Assembly: GCA_039566865.1 (NCBI GenBank) | Contig: CM076945.1 | Location: forward strand, 8,359,501 to 8,423,500 | Source of the DNA: Aurelia coerulea | Lineage: Eukaryota; Cnidaria; Scyphozoa; Semaeostomeae; Ulmaridae | DNA: 64,000 bases | Reading direction: 5' to 3' | Part shown: positions 43,730 through 56,708 of the stretch, one piece after another | Layout of the letters: every line of letters starts with the position of its first letter | Position numbering within the stretch: the first letter of the stretch is position 1 | Translations under genes and position numbers: made by a program | Notes under the pieces: model-generated | Told to the model about the DNA's origin: nothing | What the model saw: the letters and a program-made list of their open reading frames with translations, nothing else | Databases searched by the model: none

Positions 43730-45950
43730 GAATCACGAGATTTCCCACTGCTTGCCAAGTTGTTGAATGTGAAATGGTAAATGTCATGGCTTCGTTGTTG
43801 ATGATATTTTATTTTGGAAGAAAGGGGATGGGCAAATATATTTGTAACGGTTTCTCTAAAAATCGTAACGGTTTTTCTGTCGCCTGCGTGCAGTCTTTCT
43901 TTTGTAAAATTGAAAGAACCGGAAAATAGAAAGACTTTGCATCGCCAAGAGATTTCTTGTATGGCTGAGTCTGTGAAATGGTGAAATAAAACTCTATTGT
44001 CGTTCTTTCAATTTTCAAAATTTTCTATTTCATTTCAAACAAAAGAAAGCAAAGGTGTTACAGAAGCTGACAGTGTCGCAATTACAAAAATCTCTAACCA
44101 GGCTCTAATTGGCTCATGCTACAATGGGTTTATAAATCAAAATTCGAAAAGTTTTGTACAAAATAGGAATTCTTCCGGAAAGATGTACGCGGTCCCTTTT
44201 CTCCCTTTTGCACGAAATTTCTAAGAGTACCTGTACCGACCACCGACCTGTACTACTGACTACTAAATTCTTTGTCGGGTGTGAAATATGATCATAGATT
44301 TTCTTGAATCGATGCAGATTTGAGAAATGGCTATCAAAATACTTTTGGAAAACAGTAGGATTTCTTACCAAAGGTATATGATATTTTTATATTCCAATTC
44401 CAATTTTGGCTTCACTGTTTGCTTTTCCAAAAGTTCTGGAGAAGTATGACACATTACGTCCCATCTGGAGCTTCTCTCAGAAAAAGTCTGACGTCATCAT
44501 TTCAATGAAACTGGAAGACAAGAGATGAAAGTGAAAGCGAATGATAGAATCTGACCTTCAACTCGCTTTCAACGATCTTAGTCTTTTCGCCGTAACTTGT
44601 TTTAGGAGCTGCAGGAAAGGAAGCAAACACTTTTATCCTTGAGAGACTTTGCATGGAAATTTTGAACAAGCTTTTTGGGCAATTTGGAATTTGAGCAAGT
44701 CAGGGCAAGACTTGACAAGTCTGCTCAAGCCTGAAACCAGGCTACACAGTTGAAAGGAAACTTGGATCAGTGGGCCCAAAACCCCGCTGAATTCGTAACG
44801 AATTATCAGATAAGGCGAGGCGTCTTTCACAAAATCAAAAGAGACGGCAACCTCCCAATTGGCACTTTAAGTTCTTATGATTTAAATTTTAACCATTTGG
44901 GACCCTAAATAATGTGGCTACCCTATTGTCTTCTGAGTCGAATCATGATTGGACCGGCCGCCGCGCCCGGGAGTGATGGTTTCATTGCTTCCAAACTTCA
45001 CCTCTCATGACATTTGAGAACAAGTGAGGCCAGAAATGTAACCATAGCGACATAAAGAATCTTGGCCACATTGTCTGTGATTGGATAAATTCAAATTTTT
45101 CGTTCTAAAGAAACTTGCAAGAGTCTTGTAATTTTGATGACGTAACAGCTGGCTTAAAAAATAAGTTGTTTCCTAACTCTCCTTTCAATGACACTGGAGA
45201 GACCATTATGGAAACAAGGTCTCACATGCTATCCCTGCTAATTTAAACTAATGGTGTTTTTGGATTGAATTTTTGTCTTTCATATTTGTATCATATTGTA
45301 CAGCAATTGTAATTAGACTTTTTTCCTAAAATAATGTTCCATTTAATTTTTCTTTATTTTTTATGGCGAAATTCAAATATACTTTTTTTTTATAATAAAG
45401 GTATCTAGGCTAAGACAGCCTCTAGCCTGATTACAAAAATAACATAACTATAAGATTAACTAAGTTACTAGGGAAAAAATTTAATTACAAAAGTATCAAT
45501 TGTCATGATAAATAAATATGTCAGTTACAACGATGATAAGGCATATTTAATTGTGCTCGTTTATTGCAAGCAAGATTCAGATTTCAGCTTGGAACATTTT
45601 TTAACAGGAAGGCTGCTACCAGATTTAAACTGTGCTTGTCCTCTTGGCTAAATAACCAGATGAATTTATACAGATATACAGATACAATATACTACCGGGT
45701 GCGCCAAAATAAACTAGACTATGTTTTGGTAGGCCACGATAAATCGTACACTGGCCTGAATAAGATTCCAGGAATTTTTGCAAATTTTCGATTTCGAAAA
45801 CACTGAAAAGTCTGAAAACGATCAAAGAACGTCGATTAAATTGGCTAAAGACTCCACGTGAATGGGGAATTTAGAAATTGATTGGTGGAAGCTTCTGCAC
45901 TAACGGTATTTAAACGGTTGGCCTGTTGCAAAATTCTGTAGTACGTAGTT
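43730..45950. other. GPR137 upstream region, no other gene
   Basis: Holds the presumed GPR137 promoter just right of 43729; no core motif is distinguishable. A segment at about 45175-45360 resembles 6660-6860 (shared ATGGAAACAAGGTC and AATTAGACTT), an old dispersed repeat. A single CCGGGTG-type end lies at about 45695. Confidence 0.45.
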
Positions 45951-46548
45951 AACAAGGACAGATTTTGTAAGACAACATCATGAGTTGCTTTTGTTGACGC
46001 CTGAATTCAAGCGATTTGCGATTGCAGACAAAGGAAATTCTCTCAACCAGTAATTCAAAACAAACACAGCCGCAAAAGTTTCTCTGAAAATCAGGCAGCT
46101 AGCTCGCTTGTTGTGCATTCCAGAAGTTTTTTTCAAGAACAAACATGAGCATAGATTGAAAGAAGAAGGATATATCAACATATCTGCCTCGAGCATTTCA
46201 TATGTTTGGTTCAAAAGCCGATTGGGGGGCGATTTAATTCTCTTCTTTTTTTGGGTATAATTAAAACACTTACTGCTCAGCTTCTGTACCAAAGAAATGA
46301 AATGCCCGAGGCAGATATGTAGATATATCCTTCTTCTATCGATTTATGCCCATGTTTGCTCTTAAAAATGATTTCTGGCATGCACAGCGATCGCGCTAGC
46401 TACCTAGGTTTCAGGGAAACTTTTGCAGCTTTGTTTGTCTTGGATTACTGGTTGAGGGAATTTCCTTTTTCTGCAATCGCAAATCGCTTTGAATTCAGGT
46501 GTCAACAAAAGCAACTCATGCTATTGTTTTACAAAATCTGCCCTTCTT
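45951..46548. mobile_element. ~600-bp foldback family, copy 2
   Basis: The left end AACAAGGACAGATTTTGTAA is mirrored by a right end reading ACAAAATCTGCCCTTCTT. The flanks TACGTAGTT and GTAGTAGTT match at 6 of 9 positions, so the target duplication is eroded. Interior arms match copies at 13866 and 56109. Confidence 0.8.
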
Positions 46549-47007
46549 GTAGTAGTTGCAACAAAGTGCCGCCCCAAGAGAGGTTACAAATTCGAAAATT
46601 CACAAGACTCCATGCTTGCTGGGCTCGAGCAGGCCTCATAAAGCTTCCCTCTGTTTGTCTTTATAAAACCCCCTTGACACAAGAACGCAACCTGCACCAA
46701 AGGATAAATTCAATGAAACTTCAAAAGGAAACACATTTCTTTATATCATTAAAATTGCTTTTACATTCCTTCCATCCAACATAGAACTAAAAACTCGTGC
46801 ACTGGATTATAACTGATCAATTTCTGAATCCCAAAATCATCATGGAAACGATCTCTCTCTGTCCATTCATGTTGAGTGACCGTTTTCAGTGTTTTTGAAT
46901 TCGGTTCGACATATCTCGTTTTTTCAAAAGCTTGGTTTCTATTCGAGGGCGGCTATTTCCTTTGGAAGCTTTGAAAAAAAATACTCTAAGAATAGATTCA
47001 GGCTTAA

Positions 47008-50000
47008 GGTAGGTCACCAGTCGAAAAACTATTTTCTTCCCTGCATGGAACTGAAGGCTGTTTGTTGCACTATAGAGTAATTCAGTCATGCTCATTTCAA
47101 ATCTGGCATCAGATTTTAATTATTCTAATTGGTTTCCATGGAAACATAGAAACAATGCTCTTAAAGCTGCATCACTTTCGCATCATGGCATTTTATTGAT
47201 TTTGATGTAGGCATTGATTGCTTGGTATCAAATTGATGCTAAAGACCTAATGAGTGCAGGTATGCCATTACTCATGGAAAAACTATACAGAAATAAGTGA
47301 AAATCAGGAAAATATCATTTCCAGAAAACACAGTCACAGTTTCAGAGCCTACATCAAGCATACCCTATCATAAACACACAACTAAGTGCCATACCTGCAC
47401 TCTCCTGGCTTCAAGCTTTACAATGATATATAGACATTGGTTTTTAGCATTCAAACAACAAAATGCCATGTTGCGAAACATCTTGACTATGCGCGAAACA
47501 TTGTTTTGAGAAAATGAGAGTTGAAAACTTCAACTTCAATTTTTTGTCACAAGCACAAAAATGGCAACTATAAGATATTACTGGGTGAATTTATTAACTC
47601 CATGGGATTGATGTACAAATACATTGGACTGAATTAAGCTATAATAACAATAAAACATTGTTTCAAATACTATTCAATCAGTCTTAACTGAACCAAATAA
47701 TCTTTTTGTTGCGTGTAGTGCAATTGTACAATGATAAACAAGTAAAAAAGTAAAATATAAGCATTTTGATGCGAATTGAAATAAGCACGATGTTTCGAGC
47801 ATACCCCATTATCAAGTTCTTAACTGAAGGTGCCAGCACAGTAGGTCACACCTTCACTGTCTTTTGTTTTCTGCTCCTGGACAGTGCTTTTGAATTTTAG
47901 TTCCTTTCGTCTTTTCTTTGCAGCAAGTGAGTGAGCCTTTTCTGCTTTTGACAGTCTCTTTAAGTCTTTTTTCCTCGATACTTCTTCCAAAAAAATGCCT
48001 GCTTCCATGTTTAGGACTTTGCACAGCGTGGACTTGAAAGTAGCCCCCATTGAGAACTGACACGCAGCTAGTGAAACAGCAGTTTCCACTGTTTTCCTCC
48101 CACTAAATATGGTCTTTGGGCACAATTTCCAAATGATCTGATGCAGAGACTTGTTGGGGTTTTATGTTTTATTGCTTGAACACCTTTTCAAGAGGCCATC
48201 ATATGCAAGCCTTCTGAATATTGGCACAAGCCTCTTTCCAATATCAGACGGCAGCGTTTCATGCTCTTTGTGGCTTCCAGGATCTTCTGACTTGGCTGTT
48301 ACTCGCTGCCAAAGGCACCATGAAGTGATACCAGGGGGGCAGTGATGGTGCTTGGGGTTGTCATCTGATGATGACATATGAAATAGTATGGCAAATATTC
48401 TTTTCTTCAGAAGGTCTACATCATGTGCATAATCTTTGATTGCGCGCCCATAATAATGTTGAATCTTTAACATCTTTGCAGCTGTCAGCTTACCCTTTCC
48501 TGATATAGAATTTCCTTGAGCTTTGGATCCTGCAACCAAGTTTCTGAGTGCCGTGCCCATTCTTTTTGACACATGATTTACGCAATCTTCTTTTATAATT
48601 TTTACAGTGTCACCATAGATTTTTTTCTCAACGATGGCATCAAATGACTTACTGTCACCATCACATAACATGGCAGTATATCTCATCTTGTGGTCTTCAA
48701 CAGATCTTCCCCACAAGCGCAAGGCACACTCAAGCTCCATTGCATTTGCACTGCCATTGAAATTCTTCAACCAATTTTGTTGGTGCTTCAATCTCCACTC
48801 ATCTAGATCTTCTGATTGAGGCTTCTCATCTGCAAGTTTGCATTTCAAACAAAAATTGCTGAGGACTTCATAATCAATTGGCAGGCCTGTCATCAAATCA
48901 ATTACTGCTGCCATTCCATTATGTGAGGAGTGGCCTCTTCTCTGCCATGACCCATCGTACGAAACTCCTATGTCTAGAATGCCATATTTGTCTGGTATTA
49001 TCCCAATGCTCTTGTATGTTTCCTTTATGGCTTGACGTGATTCATCAACAATAATGTTGAAAGTCTCTTTACCTGCCTTTTGAAGTTTTGAGTGGTTGCT
49101 GGCATAAGCATTTTGAGACACACATTTTGGTAAATTCATTGTCCCACACCACTCATTCATTGCTGCGTACCCACACCCAATTCCTCTGAAGGCCATCGTA
49201 GCACGCATATTTATGTCAAAAGGGGCTTTGCTAGATTTTGCCCCACCAACCCTTTTGCATGTGTAGCCAACGTCAACATCATCATTGCAAGTAGGGCACC
49301 TGACTTTACTCTTTGAAGAAAAGCCTTGGCATGACTCTAGGTCCAGCTGAAAGGTGAGGCCAACAGACTCACAACTTGGGCAGGCTAACTTGCCGACAAG
49401 CTCTTGGAGCCATGTCAATTGCACAAAAAAATAACAGTCAGCCACCTCTGCTGTATTTTTAACTGGACTCAAGGGTTCAGACAGGTTTTCAAGTGTCAAA
49501 CCAAATGCTTTAAACTTCTTTCCTGTGGCTGATTGCGAGACCATCCTTTGGCCTAGGCCTGCGTCTCCTGTTGGTTCTTCGATTCTTTCTTCACCTTTCT
49601 TCCCAAAAGTTCGCGTTGATTTTGGGTTCTTTCTGCGACCAGCGAATTTGTTTTTCGTACGAAACTTAGCTATTCTCATTCTTTTGGCTTGAGATGAAAA
49701 TGAAGACAGGATAAATCGGTAAACTTGATGAACTGGTGAAGGAAACTTGACTTGAAAACGACTGTTTGTTATTTGCATCGCAACGGCGATAATCAGCTGA
49801 TTGTCAACTCCACATGCCCACTCTCAGCCAATCAACAACAAGGATGTTAAATTTTGACCAATCATGTTTGGCGACTTTGAGACTTCCATTAACATAGCAA
49901 GTTAGCCATTGTTATTTGACCAATGAAACGTCTGATTTTGGTGGCAAATAGGAATGGCAATGCAGCTACAAACGTAACACATCGAAAGAGCGAATTTTAC

Positions 50001-50264
50001 GCTTTCGAACGGTGTATTGGGCCTAAGCATGGTGTGGTTTTGCAATGAGCCAAATCTTGTCAAGTTCGTGCATCAAAGCAACAACTTTCTACTAAATTGA
50101 TCATACTTGGGGTAAATAAAAGGGCTGCTTTGCCCCCTAAAGATCCCTATTTCCCCAAATACTGTTGATGATCAACAAGAAGGATGCCATGGGATAACTT
50201 TTAGCATGAAAACAAAAAAACAATTTTTTTGTCGAAACATCGAAATTTCGACTGGTGACCTACC
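47008..50264 (-). mobile_element. TTAA-flanked DNA transposon, nearly intact
   Basis: The perfect 19-bp terminal repeat GGTAGGTCACCAGTCGAAA occurs at 47008-47026 and inverted at 50246-50264. TTAA stands immediately outside both ends (47004-47007, 50265-50268). The 3257-bp element has one long minus-strand gene for a Mutator-like transposase, with about 0.8 kb of non-coding DNA before the left end and 0.5 kb before the right end. TTAA duplications are characteristic of Kolobok and piggyBac; the transposase is not piggyBac-like, so Kolobok is the better guess (inference). Confidence 0.9.
47820..49778 (-). pseudogene. Mutator-like transposase, one in-frame stop
   Basis: The transposase would cut and paste the surrounding element. 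From ATG at 49778 the frame is open for 538 codons to a TAA at 48164-48162. The same frame then continues, in register, for another 114 codons to 47820, with family-like sequence (SLHQIIWKLCPKTIF). So a single nonsense codon breaks a protein of about 650 residues. Visible: a basic N-terminus (MRIAKFRTKNKFAGRRKN), two Cys pairs (C133/C136, C161/C164), YDGSWQRRG with candidate catalytic Asp275, LCDGDSKSF with Asp373, a C-x2-H pair (C399, H402), and a lysine-rich C-terminus. The family is the metazoan Mutator-like transposase domain. The start could also be Met34. Confidence 0.9.
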
Positions 50265-50751
50265 TTAAAGCGAAAATTTCTTAAGAATATCGAGGCTGAA
50301 CGAAATTTAAAGTATTCTTATAAAAAAAAGAGTGTATCCAAGCAACAAGCAGTCTTGTTGCAGGAATTTAGATTTGTCTTTATTTTTGGGCAATATTTGC
50401 TATTCTTAGTGGGTGGAATCGATGATCTGAATTTCAACTGGATTTACGAGTTCAACTGAATTTATGTGGTGCCATAATTGTGTCGGAAAAACGATGTGTA
50501 CATGAAGAACAAAGAAATAAAATCACATAATCGAATTTCCAGTACTTAAAAGGGACTCATGTGATATTTGATAACTTTGCAAGGAAAAAATTCAAAGAAA
50601 TTGTCGGTTGTTGCATTCGGAGTGACGCTGACAGCCAAGAAAGTCTTCAAGAGGATTGTAGTATTTATTTCCTTGTGTCAACACTTCTCTATTTATCAAG
50701 AGCATCAAAGTCAGTACAGCTTGACAGAAAGAAGATCGAAGAAGATGAAGG

Positions 50752-52219
50752 TATACACATTTTTTTGTAAGAAACTTGGATCAGCACTTGGTACTAAAAG
50801 TTTCTTAATTTCGCATGGAAATTTTGGTGCTTTAGTCGTGGTTTTAGTACTAAAAGTTTCTTAATTAGTTTCTTATTTTTTGGTCCTAAAATTGCGGTAT
50901 TGTTCGAAGTTGAGCCTTTTTCTCGACAAAGGGCTTTCATTTGCATTGACATTGTCATCAAGAAGAAGCTATGTAGAGTGATGTCGCTCATTATGCCCAT
51001 GTCGCCGCGAAGTTCTGAGTTAGATCGAAAGAGAGCAATTAATGAAAAAACCAAATAGCCAGATTATATCACCAACTTATGGAGAAAAAGATCACGAAGT
51101 ATTGACTTTTTACGTAAACTCTTTATACTGATTTTAGAAGATTTTAAAGGAGGGGGTAAAAACGTCGTTTTCTTCCAGCGTCGCCCATTATGGCTGCATG
51201 AGAAACAATGAACACTACTCTCCAGTAAAAGGTCTTAAGAAGAAAACAGTTTTAAGTATTGTTCTTTGTCTATTATTTGGTACTTTAAACACAAAAATAT
51301 CAATAAGAATTAACTTAAACTTCGATTTTTGGCAATTGAAATACATGCTTCGAGTTGTTCTAAATCCAGCCTTATCTCTTGTGATTGGATGGATGAGTTT
51401 TGGCATAGCTTCTAAAATGAAAATAGACTTAATATAATGCTGCGTTTTTTGGGTTTCGATGATTTTCCAAGTCAGTAAGTAAGATTTTAACCCAAATTGG
51501 TGTTTTTTTTAAATAAATTTTGCATTTTAATATTGTGAAGCGATTGGAAACTTCCTCTGGTAAACTGATGGGCATAAATGGGCGACGGAAATAGCAATTT
51601 GCAGCACTGAGACTTCATAACCTTAAATCTGAATCAGAAGTCGCTTTGCTTTGGTTTCATTGTAGATTTCCTCTCGAGAGACAGGACTTCTGAAAAATCA
51701 AAGCACTTTTTAAAAATTTCTAACCGCAAGGTGCCGAGCGAACGAAAAAGAAGGAAGGAATGTAAATAGAATCATTAAATTTGCAACACTTGAAACAATC
51801 AATTAGAGATATGCACAAACCATCTCGTCGGGTTTCAATGCAAATGAACTGAAACTTCAGTGAAGGTCAAATCATGATAAAACAGATGTCAGCGAAGATT
51901 TTCCGCGCAATTGCAATTTTATTACTAGTCGTCAGTCCCCTGAAATTTAATTTCTCTTGCTAGCCGGCCATAATGGGCGACCGGCCATAATGGGCGACGC
52001 TACTCTACATCAAGGCAAAAATTTACCAATTTTGCAGTTAAAAGTCAAGAAAAGACGAAGGTACCTTTGTCAGAGAGACATAGAATAAGAGAGACATTAC
52101 AGAAATAAAGTTTTAGAGTTTCTTAACTGTTCTTGAGCGTAGTACTAGAGTTTCTTGAGTTTTTGGTCATCGTAGTACTAGTTTCTTATAAACCAGTTTC
52201 TTATAATAAAAAACGTGTA
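50752..52219 (+). mobile_element. AAGAAACT element, copy 3, interrupted by an insertion
   Basis: Outer ends (GTATACACATTTTTTTGTAA; TTTCTTATAATAAAAAACGTG minus its last base) and both flanks of the insertion match the uninterrupted copy at 38170-38596. The nested block at 50976-52005 splits it between GAAGAAGCTATG and CATCAAGGCA. Confidence 0.85.
50976..52005. mobile_element. 1.03-kb nested element with GAGTRRYGTCGC ends
   Basis: The left end TAGAGTGATGTCGCTCATTA and the complement of the right end TAGAGTAGCGTCGCCCATTA match at about 20 of 25 positions, with TA just outside. The motif GTCGCCCATTATGG or its complement recurs internally (about 51179, 51580, 51972, 51987). No transposase is recognised; the short ORF at 51198-51437 has no known domain. 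Probably a non-autonomous TA-specific element. Confidence 0.8.
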
Positions 52220-54080
52220 CTCTCAATAATCTCATCAATTTTGTTTGCATTAAACCTGCGGAAGCCTATGGGCGAGTCAAAATAATGTATTCACTGTTAG
52301 AAGAATCATATGCCAAAAACAGTGGAACCAATTTATAAACTTTCAAATCCCTCCTCGTCTCTAACTTAAATCTTCACATTAGCCTCTAAATTTAAGATGC
52401 TATTATTTCTCTCAAATGTGTGGCATTAGCCAAAAATCACTTTCCTCAAATTGATCAAAAACAATCAAAAAGGTGCTGTTTAATTTGACACAAATTTTGA
52501 CATAAGATATTCTCTTTCGTCCCTGGTATCAAATGGAGAAAAAATTTCCATTTCATCAGTTTCAATGTCAATATAAAGCGATACCTCACTTTCCTAGCCT
52601 ACTCGTAGAACCATAATGGGTCTACGCGTAGGCTACCACTCTCCATCCCAGAGGCTGTTTGTTGGAAACCGAGCTTTCAACCAAAGCTTTCAGAACTGCG
52701 AAAGCGTCTGCGACGGAGAGTGGTGATACCCTACGCTAGAAATAGTATCATACCAGTCTGATAGTTGGAAAATAAATTAAATGGAACCACTAACGTACTT
52801 TTTTACCAATGTCCAGGAAAATAATTCTCAAAGAATTATTTTAATGTAAAATCGCACTTTGTGTTACACATCGCAAGTGTAAACAACATTCCTGAAATCG
52901 AGCTAACATCTCAAGTCGTGTAATGAAGCTTGGATTTTTTGAATCAATTCAATGGTTTTTGTAGCATGATTTTCAGGCGGTGGATAGATTTCTCTGACGC
53001 ACCTGGAATGTGAAATGATCATCTTTGGTTCTGCATGTGCTATAAAGTTAACAACACTATTTCATTTCACTGCAGAGCAAAAAGAGAGCTCCTTTCGCTG
53101 CGTGATAAAAAAGATTTACTTTATGATAGGTTAATACTTTTTCACTTGTCACATGACTTCTCTATGTCTATTTTTGTCTATACAATCATGAAAAAAGCAG
53201 TTGGTACCTAGACTGATTATATGTTCGTAGGGTATCGCTATTGATAGGCTGATGGACGCTATAACTACGACTCGTGGACTTACACTTCCAGAAACGGACA
53301 TGGCCTAAATCACCTGCAATTTTTTCTTGAAACCACCGGCCCTAAATCAGGGGTGGCACCATGACACAGAGGGGCTGGAGCTTCCGACAGGGGGGCTAAA
53401 ATGGCTAGAAAATGCAGTTTTCATACGTCATTTTGCCAAATTTCCTCCGACAAGAACCCAAAATCTCCTCCGACGGGGGGGCTAGATGCTTCCGACGAGG
53501 GGGCTGTAGCCCCCCTAGCCCTCCCCTGGCGCCACCCCTGCCCTAAATCACCGCAAAAAGTGGTTTTCCTGAAGTGCTACACTGCAAAACAAGCTATCAG
53601 TACTTTGATGAATGTTTCTTCAAGCTATTAAAGCAAAAAAATCCTACCCATAAGTGATATTTTGGTTGTTTGGGGACGCAAAAGATCTCGTAAATTCGTT
53701 CGCTACTTTGAGATTTTGATCGTTGGAACAGTTCAGTCGAACGCGTTGTTCGAATTGGTTTGTTTGCCTTTGGCGGGAAGTTTAAATTGAAGAAGAATCA
53801 GCCAATCCCATCAAGTTATTTCAAGTCTTGCATCCTGATTGGTCCAGGAACAAATTTGTTCCTGGCGAGAATTTTTTTTGCCGTTTTGAGAAGAGTTAGC
53901 CCATAAGGCCCTTGACTGGAGCGACAACAACAACATTTATTCACTTCAATTAGATGAGCGTAAGTTGAGGGTCCTTATGTAGTGAGGCTAGTTGGTACCT
54001 TTGCAAGCTTTGTTGTTGATGTAATACTTTCTATTTGATGGCAAAAGTACGCGTACATGTGTGTGCTGGCGTTACACATT
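52220..54080. other. intergenic, no gene recognised
   Basis: Contains a short TAGCCTAC palindrome (52593-52640) and a block rich in CTTCCGAC and GGGGGGCT words at 53345-53540. TAGACTGATTATATG with CTATAACTACGACTC at about 53206-53280 is shared with 63500-63570. No coding evidence. Confidence 0.45.
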
Positions 54081-54087
54081 CTCCCAA

Positions 54088-54230
54088 GCAATTTGGAATT
54101 TTCGAAAAGGAGATTCCGTTACTCTGGAGCCAAAAAAGTTTGGAATGAAATTCCATTGAACATCAGAACTAGTCCTATAATTTATACTTTCAAAAAGAAG
54201 TTGAAGGATTTCTTGCTAAATCGGCAATGA
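54088..54230 (+). pseudogene. LINE reverse-transcriptase C-terminal remnant
   Basis: Plus strand reads LEFSKRRFRYSGAKKVWNEI then PLNIRTSPIIYTFKKKLKDF and LLNRQ-stop, the terminal block (RYSGAxxWN-x-LPLNIR, FKKKLKxFLL) of CR1/L2-like LINEs. 5'-truncated. Confidence 0.75.
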
Positions 54231-54377
54231 TTCTCAAAGCACGACCCCTATGAACAACAGCATTCTGTAGGGTCTGTAGACTTACAACTTTAACTTTTTG
54301 TATTATTCTAGGTCTGTTTTTTTAGCAACTGATTACCCTGGGTACCAGAGCCTTATAGGGTTTTGTGCATAGATATT

Positions 54378-54457
54378 AAGGCCGACCTCCACTGCAGTAG
54401 TTTTGGTCGGCAACCTGGGAGGCCGACCGAAACAACTGCAAGTGGAGGACGGCCTTT
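54378..54457. repeat. 80-bp palindrome
   Basis: AAGGCCGACCTCCACTGCAG is mirrored by CTGCAAGTGGAGGACGGCCTT minus one base, and TTTTGGTCGGC by GCCGACCGAAA. A compact MITE or hairpin. Confidence 0.7.
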
Positions 54458-54639
54458 AGACTGATTACGAGTCGAATTTCGCTGTAGGCTGTAGTCTCGT
54501 TTTGGTGAGCGATAACTGGGACTCAGGGACTCATTGTCATCAGTCTACATAAATATATAAATTGAAATTCAATTGGTTTGACCAAGCAGCGGTAAAAATA
54601 GATATCCAGGCCCAGTCATTAAGCAAAGGTATTGAATGC

Positions 54640-54960
54640 AATTCCCCGGGGGTGGGGGTATACTATATTTTTCCCACGGGGATGTGCCGTTATTCAGCGT
54701 ATCGTTTTCACCTATTTTTTAGAGCGGGGTATCAAAAGATGGTAATTTTTGTGGAGCCGGTTGTCAAAATTTGTCAAAAGGGGAAATTTTGTTAGATCGG
54801 GTTGTTATTTTGTCCAATTTTTGTGTTTTTGAGTATATACTTTCGACCGATGTTTTCTAGAATCGGGTATCATTTGTAGGGAAAAATTCTGGAACCGGGT
54901 AGAAAAATATGTTGTCGTGGGCACAACTTTAGGTCAAGCACCCCCTAAGGAAATTCCCAT
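54640..54960. repeat. G-tract-ended element, diverged
   Basis: Opens TTCCCCGGGGGTGGGGGTAT with CACGGGGATGTGCCG close by and closes in CACCCCCTAAGGAAATTCCC. Related to 58560-58979 (GGGGACGTGCCG). Confidence 0.55.
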
Positions 54961-55265
54961 AAAATTAGCCTCTCGTAATACATGTCCTTTCAATTTTGAA
55001 ACACAGTATATGAATGGTTTTTCTTTTATCTTATCAGGGGCAGCCGAAAAAGATTATTGACTATCAACTTTGTGATTTTTGTTTGTTTTTGTATCTGTTA
55101 GGGCCAGAAAATTTTTATTACCTTCATTTTGCTGTCTTTGGTTATGTGTAACCTTCACTGTGCACCAACAGTTGGTGCAGCGACGTACAAAGAAATGGCA
55201 TGCCGGTACAATGGCAAGACATATAAGAAAGGTTTGATATGTTTCTACTTTGAATCTATATTTTA

Positions 55266-55885
55266 TACCAGGTGAGTCAAAAGAAGAGTTCCCGTTTGGA
55301 AAGCCACTGCTCCCTGAATATTAAAACAATGATATCAAAAACTTTTGGTTTTATTGCCAATATACTCAATTAGGTTAAGACATTTACCCAGTTTTAATCG
55401 GCCATTTTATCCCATAGATATGAGAGATTTTCTGCAGAAAGCCCCTTCCAAAAACCAAAAAAAAACGAGTGAAAACAATGAGCAAATTCTCCTTGGTTTT
55501 CCTTCCTAAAATGATTACAATCCCATGTATTTTGTCCTCTTGGGAGAATGGAATTCCCCTGCACAGGTTATTGATACCTGGGGAAAACATGTTCATCCTC
55601 CCAAGAGGATAGCACGGGCTAAAGCATGCAGAAGTCATTGCTGTCAGCCCTATGGTAGGGAAATTTGTTCATGATTTTGGGCACGTTTCTAAGGTTTCTT
55701 GAAGAGGTCTTCTCTAGAAAATCCGTCATAATTTCAGAACGGAGTGGCCGATTTCAGTCAGGTAAATTTCAAAATGGATTGGAAAATTTCTGCCAGTAAA
55801 TTATATAGTTGCCGATATCATTGCCTTGATTTCCAGGGAACCTTGACCTTTCAAACGGGAATCATTTTTATTGACTCACCCGGTA
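55266..55885. mobile_element. CCGGGTGA foldback element, copy 5
   Basis: The left end TACCAGGTGAGTCAAAAGAA matches the complement of the right end TACCGGGTGAGTCAATAAAA. The inner arms pair (CCTCTTGGGAGAATGGAAT with CCAAGAGGATAGC). Closely related to copy 4 at 31134. Confidence 0.8.
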
Positions 55886-56108
55886 GTTAAATGCAACTTT
55901 ATCAGATTGTTTTCGTTCAAAAATCATGAAAAATAACTAGAGGCTGTGACCAGATTCCATGCAGTTTTAGTCGTAGAATAGTTAACTTTTGCCATAAGGT
56001 TGATAGGGATCGATTGCAGCAACGAGGAGAAAAGGATCTTACTCCTCTGAAGCCCCGAAACGCTCTCCTGTGATAGTGGCAGCTGAAGATCATTGTGCAT
56101 TCCAGACC

Positions 56109-56708
56109 AACTAGGGCAGATTTTGTAAGACAATAGCATGAGTTGCTTTAATTGACACCTAAATTCAAAGCGATTAGCGATCAAAGACAAAGGAAATTCT
56201 CTCAACCATTGATTCAAAACAAACAAAGCCGCAAAAGTTTCTCTGAAACCCAGGTAGCTAGCGCGCTCGTTGTGCATTCAGGAAATTTTTTTTAAGAGCA
56301 AACATGAGCATAAATCGAAAGAAGAAGGATATATCTACACATTACCTCAGGCATTTTATTTCTTTGGTTCAGAAGCTGAGCAGTAAGTGTTTTAGTTACA
56401 CCCAAGAATATAAGAGAATTGAATCGCCTTCCTGCAGGCTTTTGAACCAAACAAATTAAATGCCCAAGACAGATGTGTAGATACATCCTTCTTCTTTCGA
56501 TCTATGCTCATGTTTGCTGTTGTAAAAGCAATTTCTGGAATGCACAATGAGCGAGCTAGCTACCTGGCTTTCAGAGAAGCTTTTGCGGCTTTGCTTGTTT
56601 TGAATTACTGGTTGAGAGAATTTCCTTTGTCTGTGATCGCTAATCGCTTTGAATTGAGGTGTCAGCAAAAGCAACTCGTGCTATTGTCTTACACAATCTG
56701 CCCTTGTT
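56109..56708. mobile_element. ~600-bp foldback family, copy 3
   Basis: The left end AACTAGGGCAGATTTTGTAA is mirrored by TTACACAATCTGCCCTTGTT. TTCCAGACC flanks both sides exactly (56100-56108, 56709-56717), a perfect 9-bp duplication. Overlapping short ORFs on both strands are by-products of the inverted arms. Confidence 0.88.

Noticed and set aside
46356..46784. 142-codon plus-strand ORF, with similar ORFs at 45978 and 55924
   Set aside because: These lie in the arms of the ~600-bp foldback family and recur because arms are shared; no protein homology.
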